The notes below the pieces were generated by a model. That model was not told where the DNA came from and did not search any database. It saw nothing but the letters and a program-made list of their open reading frames with translations. Below are positions 45,320 to 57,916 of a DNA stretch of 64,000 nt, in pieces. The stretch lies in NCBI RefSeq assembly GCF_014898055.3, contig NW_023601212.1, forward strand, positions 41,528,329-41,592,328, written 5' to 3'. Numbering within the stretch: the first letter of the stretch is position 1; every line of letters begins with the position of its first letter. The stretch is from Talpa occidentalis (taxonomy: Eukaryota; Chordata; Mammalia; Eulipotyphla; Talpidae). A program made the translations under genes and the position numbers.

Positions 45320-48300
45320 TTAGATGCAGTCCATGGAGTTCTCGGGGAGGAGGCTAGGGATGCAGCCAGGGAGCCCCAGGCCCTTCATGGGCGTGCAGCT
45401 GAGGGGGAAGCCACAGCCCAGGGTAGGGTCCTCATTCTCCAAGGCCTCCAGCTTATCCACATTGTTGTCCCAATTGATGTGGAAACGGGTCACCCGGGGG
45501 TTTGAAGCCAAGATGTTTCGCTGGAGCTAGGAAGAGGAATGTCAGCCCTTGTTAGCATGCCCCCCTTACAACACCCACAGAGCACCCCCCCAACTTCCCC
45601 ACCCCAAGCCCAGGAAGAGCAGATCTTGCTTATTCCATCACCACCAATAACTCCATATGGAACTTCAAACCTATTTAATCTTCATTCATTGAAGTGTATT
45701 TCTGAGAAATAGAGACCCTTTTTCTCTTTGTAGCCTGCAGCTCTAAGCTAAGCATTGACTTGAAAACCTAAGTGACCCCAGCTTCCAATTTCACCATCTC
45801 AACCGTCCCCCGAATGCAAAGGAGCTTGTCTGAAGCATTTAGTGCAGGCCCCACCTGAGAGAAGTCTGGCTTTGGGGGTGGGTTCTCCCGAAGCTCGGGG
45901 TTTGGGTACTCGTTGTTGACATAGTAGCCCACTCGGATGAACTCTTGTCCACGGTAGGTACAGGTGATGAGGACCACAGTCACACCCACCGCATCTGTCT
46001 CAGGGATCAGGGATGGGTTGGGGGCATCAGCCTAGAGGAAACACATCCTGGGCCTTAGCATTGATTATCAGTCATGCCTTGACTAGTAATACAATGATTC
46101 TGAAGCAGTAATTTACTAAGCTAAATGTATGATCTCTGCCCTCAGTCTTCAATCAAATGGGGAAGTGTTTCAATCAAATATGCAAATATCTAGAAATGCT
46201 GAATGTCACAGCTGCCATAAAGGAGGAACATCTGGTGTGGAGAAGTGAGGAAGGAGGAGGATGGCATTAGGTGAGGCTAACTAGGTGAACAGGTAAGGAC
46301 CAAGTCACACAGGGTCTGTTGGGCCAGTGAAGGACCTGTGAAAGAGTAAGAATATTTAGCAAGAGGTAAGTACCACATCACCTGTGGCCTGAAAAAATGA
46401 AGCTGGCTGTGTGTGGAGCTGTGACAGAAGGAGAGCTGTAGTGGGAGCAGTGGGTCAGGCAGGAGGGGCCTATGGTCAGAGGATAGTGGCCTAGATCAGG
46501 CAGCAGAGAAGGACAGAGGTGGGCAGACTTGGGGTTTATTGTTATGGACAGGACTGGCTATATAGTTGGTGCAAAATGAAAGCAAAATAAAACAAAAAAG
46601 CAGAGGCCCATATTCAAATAGAAGTTTCTACCAGCAACAGAATGTTATGGCAGGTGTTGACAAATGTGAGGACATGGATTGTAGATTTAGGAAGCTGGCC
46701 CTGGTTGTGGAGTGGATGCAGGTGGATGAGGGGTTAGGTGATGAGATGTGGTGGCTGAGACTGGGGAGGGGACAGTAGAGGTGGAAGGAAGTGAGTGGGT
46801 TTGAGCAGAGGCTCTCCAACTTTATTGTGTGTAAGAATCACACTAAATCTGCATTCTGACCACCTCTTTGATGCTGCATTAAAGATCTATTCAGCAGCTA
46901 CAGTGGATCTTCATTATTCATGGAGTTCATATTTTCGAATTCACCTACTCACTAAAATTTATTTGTAACACCAAAATCAATATTTTGGGTATAGATTCAT
47001 AGTGTTTGAGGACATGTACAGGATGGGGTAGAAATCTGAGTTGTTTGATGAGTATTACCAGCTGAGGTCGAACAAGGCAACACTCCAACTTCCTATATCA
47101 GTGCTTACACTGTTAACAAGTGTCCTTTTCTCAAGTCTATTTAGTGTCACATTTTTATACTTTTTGTTGTTGATTTAAAATGGCTCCCAGTGCTGAGTGC
47201 TGCCTCTGAGTGCAAGAACATTTTGATGTCATGAGTTACAGTGTTGTTGGCTATGAGTTCAATGCAAATGCACCAACAATAACTCTAAAACAGAACAGAG
47301 GATTATGTATTGTCTGGTTGACACAGATGTAATAGCAGAAGCCTAACCATATATCTCCTCTAGAAGCAGTGGTTCAGTATTCAGTAATTTACTACTTCAG
47401 TGTTGACAGCAGCCTTATAGAACATAATTTCTGTGAATAATGAGATTCAAATGTAAATGAGTGACTTACGATAATAGCTATGATACGTAAGTGGAGGAAA
47501 GGTACCAATGAGAGGTCAGACACTTCCTGAAAGCAGAGCCATGATTTGAACCTTAACTTTCCATCAATGAGCCACACATTGTACACTTTTGGTAGAAAGG
47601 ATATTTCAAAATGTCAAGGCCTAAGGCCTCATCTTTCTTACCTGAAAGACAAACATGTGTCTCCCTGCTGGGACAGGGCCAACCAGTACAGAGTCTAGGA
47701 TTTGATCAAACTCCTCACTCTCAGCTGAGCCAACGTAGATGATTTTCCACTCTAGGTCTGCAAGGAAATGACTGTTAAGGAATTGAAATAGTTTGACAGC
47801 AAGAAGGCAGAGAAAAAGTTTTTTCATGTTAGTTTGGGACAGATACTTAATACACTGAAAGATTCTTATTCTCAAGAACACTTGACACCTGCTGGGCATT
47901 GGGCCCTTGACACAGGGGCGGATGTGAAGCTCTGCTTCCAGTGGGGATATTTCCGTGGGCCCAGCTTTGCAGGGCGACCTTGACTCTGTACCTCCAGGGT
48001 AACGCTCAGAGCCTAAGGATGAACCGTATGGCAGAGGCTGAATTAAGAGCCATGTGACTGAACCATGCTTAGGAGGGAATAGCAGGGAGTTGGGCCATTT
48101 CAGGGCCCTGCCCACTGGGTGCTGGGATAGAAAGCCGCATCCTCTTTCACACACAGGGACTGGTGCCACCAGACTGAGTAGATCCCTCGACAACTGGGAC
48201 AGGGCAGTAGATTCCAATTCAGCAGGAGAGCCAGGCCGTAGGAGGGCAAGATGAGGCCACTAGGGGAGCTAGCCAGGCCCCAGGTCTTCCAGATCCGGGA

Positions 48301-51300
48301 CCAAGTTAGGTCTACTCATGGACATCCAGGCAACAGAGACTCAGTCAACAGATGCAGCATCCTAGGGCTATCCTCGGAACCCTAGCTCTCATGTACCTTA
48401 TATATTAGGAGGGCCCCATTCCTGAGTATGTAAGATATGAAAGGAAAAGAGCTTAAAGAGACCCTGCCTGTCAATCACAGGAGGTTCCCAGTGACCACTG
48501 CCTCTTGCAGAAGGTCCAAGTGTATCAGGGACAAGGTCAGGCTAGTACAGGGAAGCTTGGCAGAGACCTGAAAATTATTTTAGGTTCTTTGAAATTACAC
48601 AACCTACTGCTCCAGCAACTGGGGGATGTTTCACAAGTTGTGATTTTCACAGGAAGCAAACACTCTTGGAAGCTGCTCTGGTCCTTGGTCCGGTGTCCCA
48701 TAAGTGCATCCAATTTCTGAAGCACACAGATGCCGGGCCATGTCTGTGGAGGTTTGTCACCTGAGCTCCAAGCTCTTCCTCGATACACTGGCTTCCTGTA
48801 CCTTGCAGCTTCACTCTGATCTCCTACTCAGTGGCTCCAGCAGGTGTGCGGGACACATTGACCATCAGGCTCAGTAGGGGTCAGTCAAGCTCTAGTCTCT
48901 TATAATTTGCAGGGAGGAGTTAAGTTTTTTGATTTATCTTTCTTACTAATAGTGACACAACTAGGCATAATATTTTTTGGATGGACAAAAACCAAACCAG
49001 TTCTGTTCTTACCTCCTAAGAACAAGCTTCTAAGCTCTATATTTTGGCATCTTTCTACTGGCTTTTTCCCCATCACCAGTGAAGTCAAATATATGTGTAT
49101 TTAACTTATATGCTGGGGGAGAGACAGAATGTGGAGAATGAAATAGAGCAAGCCCCAGTGAATGCCATAGGTACTTAAGTCCAATACTGTTGGCAAAACC
49201 TAAATAAAGATGGTGTGGGTGCTGACCAGAAGAACAAGTTCACTGCAGTTGGCCAAATGAGCCACAGTAGGCCAGCAAACAGGTCAGAAAGAAACCAGAG
49301 AATGAACTGAGGACCACAGAGAAATACTGAATCAACAATTAGAGGAGCTGACAAAAACATCCAGAGTAGGTAAAGGATGACTAAAACAAGAACCTACAAA
49401 TTGGAATCACTTAAACTGGCTGAAGTTTAAGTGTACATTTCAGTTTTGACTGTAACCGTTTTTTAGAAATAGTCAGAGGACGTCAATCACTAGTATAGCA
49501 CAAACTTACTCCTATGGAAAACAGGACAGGATTATACTTTATATGTTGTATACCTAATCATTAAGGCAATTTTCAAGGGTAAATTGATAGCATTACATTT
49601 TGTCTTTATGCCCCCAAATTAACAATCTAACCCCTGTGCAAAATTCTATATGAAAATCAAACCAAAACCAGCCACAAGACTAAAGATATGTAAAAAATTA
49701 TTGTACTTGAGGGCCTCCCCGGTGGCGCAGCGGTTGAGCGCTGGGTTGTGAAGCTGTATGCAGCCTCTGCAGCGCCTTTTTGATCCCCGGCCACTGGGTG
49801 AGGGTCCCACATGGCGCGCAGACTTCTTCTGCCGCCTGCTGCTCCCCTCAGCAGTGTACTTCGGTCCTTCTGCCTGCTCTGCTCCCCGCTCTGGCTCTGG
49901 TGAATTCTCTCACCCTCCCGCATTTCTGACTGTACCCCAGTGCTTGTATAAATAAATAAACAAATCTTTAAAAAAAAAAATATTGTACTTGAGCTAGCCG
50001 GAGAAATTTGTTTCCTGTCTCTCTCTCTCTTTTTTTTTTAAAGATCTACTTATTTATGCATACAAGAACTGGGGTGTAGGCCAGAGGTGGGGGGGGGTAG
50101 AGGATTCACCAGAGACAGAGTGGGGAGCAGAACAGGTGAATCAACTGAAATACAGTGCTGAGGGGGAGCAGCAGGTGAGACATGGTCTGCTGTGCCATGT
50201 GGGTTAGCTCCCTGGCAGGGGATAGGACTCATGCCACAGTGGCTGGCAATAGCTTGATAGCACTGAGACTTTAACCCCCATGCCACCAGGGAGGCCCCAC
50301 TCTTCCTGTTTTAATATGTCTTTTTCAATTTATCCTTCACCTTTGTTCATAATCGTGTTGTGTAGATGAACATGGTCTGACTACTGTGTGTTCACTGTAA
50401 CAACCGACTTCATGACTTATTCAGACAGTGTCTGTTGAGTTTCTCAAAGAAATGGGGGGGACATAGTGAATGTATTAAACGTGGACCCAGGCATTGGAAA
50501 TATCTATTTCCACATGCTGATGAGAAAAGAGAGCAAAAAGGGCCTGGAGCCCTTAGGAAATGGGATCAGCTGACGGGGTTTTACGTGTTGTCAGATCTCC
50601 AGTTGCCAGTGTCAGGGTAACAGGACTGATAGGCTTCTCCAGGATCTGAGAGATTTCTAAAGCCAGGCCCACTCAAACTGGCCCACTGTTTGAGAGGCAG
50701 AAAACGGATTCTCTGCTCTGTAGGAAGGGGGCCAAGAGGCAGAAAGCAAGTCAGCAGGCCAGAGTCACAAATAGCCCGAGGGGTAGAACCAAAGTGCTTG
50801 GATTTCCAGGCCAGAGCTTGCTTTTAGACTGGAATTTCTCGGAGCAAAAGCTTTCCTGGCTGGGTGTAATTAATAATAGCACCCCCTTCACTCTTTCAAG
50901 AGTGTTCTGATGTGGAAATAGATCTATGGTCAGTCCTATTTATGTTCCTCTTCTAAAATAGGAGATGCATGCTTTCTTTCCCAAGTTATAGCAAAGAGAA
51001 AGAACCCTGGACTCAGAACTCTGACATAAATTCTAGTGTCAACATTTCTACAAACTGGCTGTGTGACCTTGGAGAAGTCATTCCATCTCTGTTAAAAAAT
51101 AATGACCAGGGCCTCCCTGGTGGTGCAGGGGCTAAAGACAGCAATGTGAAGCTCTCACCAGCCACTGTTGCATGAGTTCCATCCCCCGCCAGCCAGGGAG
51201 CAACCCACATAGTACAGCAGACCTCTCCTGTCTCCCTGCTGATCCCCTCAGCAGTATATTTCTGGCAATCTGCCTGTTCTCCCACTCTCTCTGATGAATC

Positions 51301-54137
51301 CTCTCTTCCCCCCACTACTCTCACCCCGCACCTCTGGTCTACACCCCAGTGCTTGAATACACAAATAAATCTTTAGGGCCTCCCTGGTGGCGCAAGGGGT
51401 TAAGATGCAACCTATGAAGCAATCCGCAGCCACTGCAGCTCAAGTTCGATCTCCGGCCAGAGAGCAACCCACATGGCGCAGCAGACCTCTCCTGACCCGC
51501 TGCTCCTCTCAGCAGTGTATTTCAGTCAGTCTGCCTGTTCTGTTCCTCACTCTGTCTCTGCTGGATCCTCCCACCCTGGCATGCCTCTGGCCTGTACCCC
51601 AGTTCTTGTATGCATAAATAAATAAATCTTAAAAAAAAAATCTTTAAAAAAATAAATAAAGAAAAAATAATGACCAGCAGCAGGTTGACTTTAGTCTTTC
51701 CTACTCTGAGTCCATAAACAGATTCGTAAAGTAACAGGGCAGGGGGCTTCCTAGGATTAAAAGTACTAGATAATGACCCTGAAACCACTTTAAACAGCAA
51801 GCAGTGCAAACAGGCCCAATTGAAACCCGATCTCCTGCCATCTGGGAACTGTGAATCCCATAACCTATTAGGTCTTTACATCTCCTCTTGGTTTTAAAAT
51901 TAATCTTATTCCACAGTGTCATTCTACACTTTATTTATTTATTTACACCCTGCCTTGTTCCAGAAAGGATTTAACTGGGCTTATTCTATAGTTAGTCACA
52001 GGTTGATTCCTTAATTCAAATAGGAGAGAAACCAGGAAGAGATGGAACCATTGGCCCAGCTCAAACCCACATACATCTCATAAGGTATCAACCTCAAACT
52101 AATCCAGGTGGTTACTTTTTCCGGTATACCACCCACCCACCAAGAGGAGCTAGTCAACCCACCCAGACCTCTCAGTCTTCCTGATCTGCACTTCCTGAGC
52201 TGTTGCCAAGTCTCTTTTAACCATAAGTGGAAAAGTAACTTTATGCAGTATTTCCTCTTAAACATGGTGCCAGGACTCCCTGGGTGACCTTAGATTTTCC
52301 ATTTTGATAAACATTTATTTAAAAGGTCTTTCACTTGGGCCTCCCTGGTGGCCTAGGGGTTAAGTCTCAGCACAAACACCACTATGGCCTGAGTTCCATC
52401 CCTGGCCAGGGAGCTGACCCACATATGGTGCAACAGACCTCTCCTGTCTCGCCCGCTGCTCCCCTTGGCAGTGTATTTCAGTAGATCCGCCTGTTCTGCT
52501 CCCCACTCTGTCTCTGGTGAATCATCTCTCCCTCCCACCCCCTTCTTCACCTCTGGCCTATACCCCAGTTCTCCTATGCATGAATATAAAAAAAACAAAA
52601 GGTCTTTCACTTTGTGGCTCCTGTCTTCTCATCTGTAAGATGAGAGCCATGTCCATCTTAATGCCACACAGATGAGTAAGTTCCTCTGTGAAAGCACCTT
52701 GGAAACATGCACAAAAGGTTGTGACTTGGGGCCTCCCTGGTGGCGCAGCGGTTGAGCGCTGGGTTGCGAAGTTGCCCGTTGCCTGCAGCCTCTGCAGCGC
52801 CGGTTCGATCCCCGGCTGCTCCCTGGCCACGGGAGAAGGGTCCCACATGGCGCGCAGGCCTCTCCTGACGCCCGCTACTCCCCTCAGCAGTGTACTTCGG
52901 TCCTTCTGCCTACTCTGCTCCCCGCTCTGGCTCTGGTGAATTATCTCACCCTCCCGCGCTTCTGACTGTACCCAGTGCTTGTATAAATAAATAAAAATAA
53001 ATCTTTAAAAAAAAAAAAAAAGGTTCTGACTTCCCAGCTGATTATTTGAAGCCAGATACTGTCATGACTTAGCACCCCCAATCCCTTCCAGGTGACATCA
53101 TCAAAAGTTTTGAAAAAATTTCTGCAGGTCAGCTGGAACCTGGCAGGCAGGCAGTGGGAACCTGCTAATGCTTGCCTGGCTATGCCACCTTTCAGATTTC
53201 AGTGTGTTCTCTGAAGCCCAAAATCAGAGAGGAGGGAGGAGCAGGAGATAGAGCCTCAAAGACTGGAGCTAGAAGCTGGGCTTCTCAGATGGAGCTCAAG
53301 AAGGGGCTGGGGGTCAGGCTAAAGAGAAGGGACACATGCTTTGGGGTATGTATTTTTGGATAGAAAATAAAATAGAAATGGGTGGGGAATGGGGTAGTTC
53401 GAATACCAGCAGGTTGGGGAGAGGATTACAGGGAGACAAATGAGGAGATGGGAGTGAGTGAGGTCTTGAGGCAAAGGGAAAAGAGGATCATCAGAGGGAA
53501 AAAGGATGAGTGGAGGGGTTCCACTGGGAAAAAACGGAGGGAGCTTGGGGAAGAGGTCTCCACAGGGAAAGTGGGAATTTCACGAGGAAAATGGGAGTAA
53601 GCTAAGGGTTCCCTAAGGAAAAATGGGAGGGAGCAGGAGGTTGGGGCCTCCCTAGGAAGAAAGGGAAGTGTAAGTGTCTCCTCATAGGAGAGTGAATGGA
53701 TGGAAAGACTGGATGAATGGATCAGGGGTCTGGCCAGAAATAGAGTGGGGGGTTTCTTGCTACAGGGAAGAGAGAGTGACTGAGGGTTTCTGTAGATTAA
53801 AGAATGTAGACCAGGAAAACGGGTGCCCAGGACGGGCTCTACAGGAAAAATAGGGAGAGGCTGAGGTCTCCAAGGGGGAGATGGGAGTATCCTTGGGAAG
53901 GGAGTGGGGTTATCTGTGGGTAGGGTTGCAGTCTCCACGGGGAGTTTGGGGCTGGTGGGGAGGGGGCTCTCAGGGAGGTCAGGGTTGGCCCGGGGAAGGG
54001 GAAGGTCTCCACACAGGCCCAGGCTCACCGTCTGCCAGGGCCTCATTGCACTCGAAGCTGATCTCGAACCGGAAGGGGCTGTGGAAAGGGCTCGGATTCT
54101 CCAGCACAGTCACGTTCAGCACGGACACCTTGGCCAT
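45320..54137 (-). CDS. ASF1B: Histone chaperone ASF1B
   Basis: Four coding exons in transcript order: 54137-54029, 47757-47642, 46031-45855 and 45526-45320. Total 202 aa, as in human. ASF1B binds the H3-H4 dimer and hands it to CAF-1 or HIRA during nucleosome assembly, chiefly in dividing cells. It starts [20 protein letters not shown]. The immunoglobulin-like core runs to about residue 155, with Asp37 (HIRA/CAF-1 B-domain contact in ASF1) encoded by the codon split between exons 1 and 2, and [17 protein letters not shown] (histone contact face) in exon 3. The divergent C-tail ends LPENSMDCI. All junctions are GT/AG. Intron 1 is 6.3 kb and repeat-rich. The promoter has CCAAT boxes and a CHR-like element, fitting S/G2-phase expression. 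Confidence 0.97.
46190..46560 (+). repeat. L2-like LINE remnant
   Basis: Degenerate text such as 'cacagggtctgttgggccag' and 'atgaagctggctgtgtgtgg' in ASF1B intron 2. Boundaries are soft. Confidence 0.4.
46898..47440. mobile_element. Tigger-like nonautonomous DNA transposon
   Basis: The left end 'cagtggatcttcattattca' and right end 'ctgtgaataatgagattcaa' are imperfect inverted repeats (cattattca core). The interior has 'cctactcactaaaatttatt' and 'gagttcaatgcaaatgcacc', typical of old pogo/Tigger relics. In ASF1B intron 2. Confidence 0.55.
49711..49980 (+). mobile_element. tRNA-derived SINE, plus strand, young subtype
   Basis: Head 'gggcctccccggtggcgcag'. Target duplication is attattgtacttga / atattgtacttga. 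Confidence 0.9.
50030..50297 (-). mobile_element. tRNA-derived SINE, minus strand
   Basis: Tail 'aaagatctacttatttatgc' after a (TC)n run, head 'atgccaccagggaggcc'. Confidence 0.9.
51005..51108 (-). repeat. MIR SINE
   Basis: Text 'aaactggctgtgtgaccttggagaagtcattccatctct' in ASF1B intron 1. Confidence 0.75.
51109..51376 (+). mobile_element. tRNA-derived SINE, plus strand
   Basis: Head 'agggcctccctggtggtgca', tail 'acacaaataaatcttta', abutting a second copy. The pair is bracketed by aaaaataatgaccag. Confidence 0.9.
51377..51660 (+). mobile_element. tRNA-derived SINE, plus strand
   Basis: Head 'gggcctccctggtggcgcaa' inserted in the tail of the previous copy. Confidence 0.9.
52337..52590 (+). 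mobile_element. tRNA-derived SINE, plus strand
   Basis: Head 'gggcctccctggtggcctag'. Perfect flanking duplicate is aaaaggtctttcactt. Confidence 0.92.
52729..53021 (+). mobile_element. tRNA-derived SINE, plus strand, young subtype
   Basis: Head 'gggcctccctggtggcgcag', near-perfect tRNA part with GGTTCGATCCCCGGC B box. Flanks are aaaaggtt(g/c)tgactt. Confidence 0.92.
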
Positions 54138-54139
54138 TG

Positions 54140-54800
54140 CCTCGCGGGGTCTCGGCTGAGGCCAGAGCCGGAGTCGAGCCCACGCCTGTGTCCTCTCCGG
54201 TGAGCCGAATAGCGTTGCCCGAAACCGCTCCCGCCTTCTCTCTCCGCAGACCAAAGTGCGTATCTCTTCCGCGCGCCTCCTTCAAATAGCGGGCCCCACC
54301 CCCCGGCCAATCACAGTCAACGCTCTCGGGAGGCGCGAGCGCATCCTCAGCCAATCCTGGAGCGCCTATCTGAGCGCGCCGAGACTTTCTGGACCAATCC
54401 GCGGAGCTCCCTCTCCGGGATGCGCGAGTGGGGCGGGACCATCTCTTGACTTCTTTGGGCGTTTGACAGGAACCAATCCTCAGCTTCTCCGACACGGAGG
54501 TCGCGGGAAGGGGTGGGCGGAGTCAGAGCGCGGAACTCCTCTCGGCCAATCCTGATGGTTTCCGCACCAACTTGTCTCGCCCCTCTGCCCGCCCTTCCAA
54601 GAGACACATTCCACTGCGGCAGCGCCGCCAACCGCCGAGCGGTGGCGCGCGATTCTCACTTAAGAATGTAGGAAGGGCGATGCTCCCTCCCGCGGTGATT
54701 GGCAGGCGGCAGTGGGGGCGGGAATAAAGCAGATTCTCTGAGAGATGATTGGCTAAGTTGACGGAGGGAGGCGGGAGAACAGAAAGATTGGTGCGGGGAT
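54140..54800. promoter_or_regulatory. ASF1B: ASF1B promoter: CHR-like element and CCAAT cluster
   Basis: On the gene strand a CHR-type TTTGAA lies at 54286-54281, 145 bases before the ATG, next to a CCCGC (CDE-like) block. CCAAT on the plus strand is at 54307, 54351, 54394, 54473 and 54546. Three more in the opposite sense (ATTGG) are at 54698, 54748 and 54787. CHR with NF-Y sites is the arrangement of DREAM/MMB-controlled genes expressed in S to M phase. The switch in CCAAT orientation near 54600 suggests a two-way promoter. Confidence 0.65.
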
Positions 54801-54819
54801 TCGTGGGAAGGAGCGGAAG

Positions 54820-55315
54820 TCGGCGCGGTGAGGCGGCGTGAAGAGAGACCGGAGCAGCTTGCACTTCGGTCGGTAGGTGAGCGGTGTCTGGAGCGTCTCC
54901 AAGCGCCTCCTGGCCCCTCAAAGCCCAGCGGCCGGGGAGTCCGTTGTGAACGTTGTGAACGTTGGACACCCCAATGAGGGAAGACGGAGCGGCGTAACGC
55001 GACGGCGCACTCGGACGCGGGCCCCGGGAGTCGGTCTGGGTTCGAATCCCGCCCTCGCCCCCTCGTTGACCGCTGGGAGGTTTCAGGTGCACTTTATTTG
55101 TGGGAGTTCGAGGCCAGCCTCCGCCGCTCGGCTCCCGAGGCTACGTTTCTCTGCCTGTGACGGAGGCCGTGAATATTCGCTGACAAGACTTGTGCCTGTG
55201 TAAGACCGCTGAAAACCCCTCTCCGGCTCTGGTGGCCTCCAGACGCCTGCGCTCCCGCTCTGCTGCTACCCGCGACCACGCTGTCCTGGGAAAATAAACG
55301 CCGGCCACACAGCTA
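54820..55315 (+). ncRNA. Possible short divergent transcript opposite ASF1B
   Basis: CpG-rich plus-strand sequence starting beyond the ATTGG boxes. It has a donor-like GGTAG|GTGAGC at 54877 and ends with AATAAA at 55293-55298 just before the CpG island stops. No coding frame with a recognisable product. Existence of the RNA is inference. Confidence 0.35.
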
Positions 55316-55372
55316 ATATTATTTTTCTAGTAACCGCGTGTGTTTCTTTTCAGTTACAAAGGTGAAATTAGG

Positions 55373-55611
55373 GTCTTCCCTGGTGGCGCAAGGGGTTAAG
55401 GCACAGCACTATGAAGCTCAGTCCCGGCCAAGGAGCTACCCACATGGCGCAGCAGACCTCTCCTGACTCGCTGGCTGCTCCCCTCAGCAGTGGATTTCAG
55501 TAGATCTCCCTGTTCTGCTCCCCACACTGTCTCTGGTGAATCAGCTCACCCCTATGCCCCCCACACTTCGGGCCCCCCAGTTCTTGTATGCATAAATAAA
55601 TCTTTTTTTTA
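55373..55611 (+). mobile_element. tRNA-derived SINE, plus strand
   Basis: Head 'agggtcttccctggtggcgc', about 30 bases deleted in the tRNA part. Flanks are aa(g/a)gtgaaatta. Confidence 0.9.
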
Positions 55612-55662
55612 AAGTGAAATTAATTGCATGTTGTGTATATTCCAGTATAGCCAGGATATTAT

Positions 55663-55794
55663 ATATTCTTTCTTTCTTTCTTTCTTTCTTTTTTGTGGGA
55701 CCCTCGCCGGTGGCTGGGGATGGAACTGGCGCTACAGAGGCTGCGGGCAGCCTTGCAACCCAGCGCTCAACCGCTGCGCCACCAGGGGAGGCCC
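55663..55794 (-). mobile_element. Short tRNA-only SINE with (TTTC)n tail
   Basis: Only the roughly 100-base tRNA-like head plus GGCGAGGGTCCCAC is present, then a (GAAA)n tail (TTTC on plus). A 14-base duplication, agccaggatattat, flanks it at 55649 and 55795, so this is a genuine short insertion and not a remnant. Confidence 0.85.
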
Positions 55795-57009
55795 AGCCAG
55801 GATATTATTTCAACATACCATTAGTATGAAAAATGCAAATGAGAGATGTTCTTTTACAAGGTGTGACAGTGACAGCACATCTGTAATCTGGGGCACCACA
55901 TCTTGTTCGGAAATGGTCTTGTGTTAGTTTTCATAACATTGACAGCTAATAAACGTAGATTTCATGTGCCCAGTGACCTGCAACGTTTTCCAGGAGCTCA
56001 GCTGTATGTCAAAATGTTTTTATATTAAAATGTTGACTGAAATTGAGCTACACCCAAAGGTTTGGCTGCACAGTGGCATTGACCACATTCAGGTGCTCCT
56101 GAGCCCCTGTGGCAAGTGGCACAGGCCTGAAACAAATTGAATCAATTATCTTAAATGTGAACTTAAAACATGAGTGGTTTTCTGTTCTTGGGATGAGAAC
56201 AGCTCTTCAAGACTCTGCTTGCTTTGGTTCCTACTACCTACCCAGCTCCAACTTCAATCCAGTCAGATAGGCCCTCTTCCTTTGAGTTCTGACAAACTAC
56301 TCCCAGCGAAGCCCCTGTACCCAGAACTCTTCCAGTTCTCAGCATGTCTGGTGCCTTCTTGTCATTCATGTTTCCCTGTTCAAGTGTCCCCAAGTCACAG
56401 AAACCTTCCCATGGTCCCCCAGGGTGTTAAAACTCACAGTGTGTTAGGGCTGAATAGCACTGATGAAGCCTGGAGCATTTCTCCTCAGCCACTTCTGTCT
56501 CCTTCCAATATTAAAGGTTCATGATGTGAGGCTTTTTGTGTTTACATCTCACTGTAAGTAGGGAAGGGGATTCTTTTTTTTGGTTAAAGGATTGATTTTT
56601 TTTCACTCCTTTAAAACAGTTTGACTACAAGAAAATTCACATTTATGGTTGGCTATACTTTCTTGGTAGTCGTTGGGCATATTTAGGACTTTATGTGACT
56701 GGAAAATCTAATTTTCCAATTATTCCCAAATGTTACCGGTTTACAAATGTTGTTTTCAATGATAAAATTGCCAAGTTGTTACACCTTCTAGATGTTTAAT
56801 TTAACCTGTATTTATTCCAACTTTGTAGTTTCTTTTTTGCATTGTGGACCTTTTTTACCCTTTTTTTCTTTGCTCCAACCTCTTCATGGCCCCTAAAAAC
56901 TCATCAGCCACAAGCATTATGTCTGTGTTGCTAGTGAAGAAAACTGCCCATCTATAATGCGTGTTCCACATCGCTGGCTGAATAATCTTCAATTGTAAAT
57001 CAGATCATG

Positions 57010-57460
57010 AAACATATCTTAGAATGAAACTTAAGATCTTTACTGTGGCTTAGGAGGCCCTGCACGATGACCTCAGCTCACCTTTTGGGCATCATCTACC
57101 AGTCTCCCTCTTGTCAACACTCTCAAGCCCTGCTGGCTTTGTTTCCCATCTTTCAACACACGGGCTTAGTCCTGCTGCAGGGCATGGCACTTGCTGTTCC
57201 CTCTGCCTCAAATGTGCTTCCTTCACATAATTGCATGGCTGTCTCACTCCCATCATTTATGGTTCAACTCAAACGTCTCTCTCAATGAAACCTTCCCAGA
57301 CTACCCTCATTAAATTAGCCTTTCCTAATTGTACCACCCTGCTTTATTATCTAAATAGCACTTACAGAATCTGTGCTTTCGCTGGTTTTAAATTGTGCTT
57401 ATTATCCTGCATATCCCTCAGTAAATTGAAAGCTGATTGAGGGCAGAGATCTCACCTGGC
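57010..57460 (-). repeat. L2 LINE 3' end
   Basis: Reverse L2 text: 'ctgttccctctgcctcaaat', 'atgaaaccttcccagactac', 'ttgaaagctgattgagggca'. The block 55810-57009 before it shows no gene. Confidence 0.65.
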
Positions 57461-57474
57461 TTATATTGACTTTT

Positions 57475-57764
57475 CTTTTTTTGTTGTTTTTGTTTTAAGA
57501 TTTATTTATTTATGCATACAAGAACTGGGTTACAGGCCAGAGGTGCTGGGGCAGGGGATAGGGTTGAGAGGATTCACCAGAGACAGTGGGGGAACAGAAC
57601 AGGCAGACCGACTGAAATACACTGCTGAGGGGAGCAGTGGGCAAGACAGGAGAGGTCTGCTGTGCCATGTGGGTCACCTCCCTGGTGGGGATGGAGCTCA
57701 TGCTGCAGAGGCTGTGGACAGCTTCACAGTGCTGCACTTAACCCCTTGTGCCACCAGGGAGGCC
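57475..57764 (-). mobile_element. tRNA-derived SINE, minus strand
   Basis: Tail 'taagatttatttatttatgc', head 'gtgccaccagggaggcc'. Flanks are tatattgacttttc. Confidence 0.9.
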
Positions 57765-57916
57765 CTATATTGACTTTTCAATGTCTTTCCAGAGCTTACA
57801 TGGTAAGTCTTCAATGGATTTTAAGGCCTTAGCATAGTACCTAGAATGTGAAAAGAGCTCAATAAACACGAACTGTGAGTAGTAACATAGTAATAAGCAG
57901 ATAAATTTTCATTCTT

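Noticed and set aside
47621..48217. 198-codon minus frame around ASF1B exon 2
   Set aside because: Only its 3' part ([10 protein letters not shown] onward) is the exon; the rest is intron read-through before the acceptor at 47757.
54523..55092. 189-codon minus frame across the ASF1B promoter
   Set aside because: Runs through CCAAT boxes and promoter DNA. No recognisable protein features.
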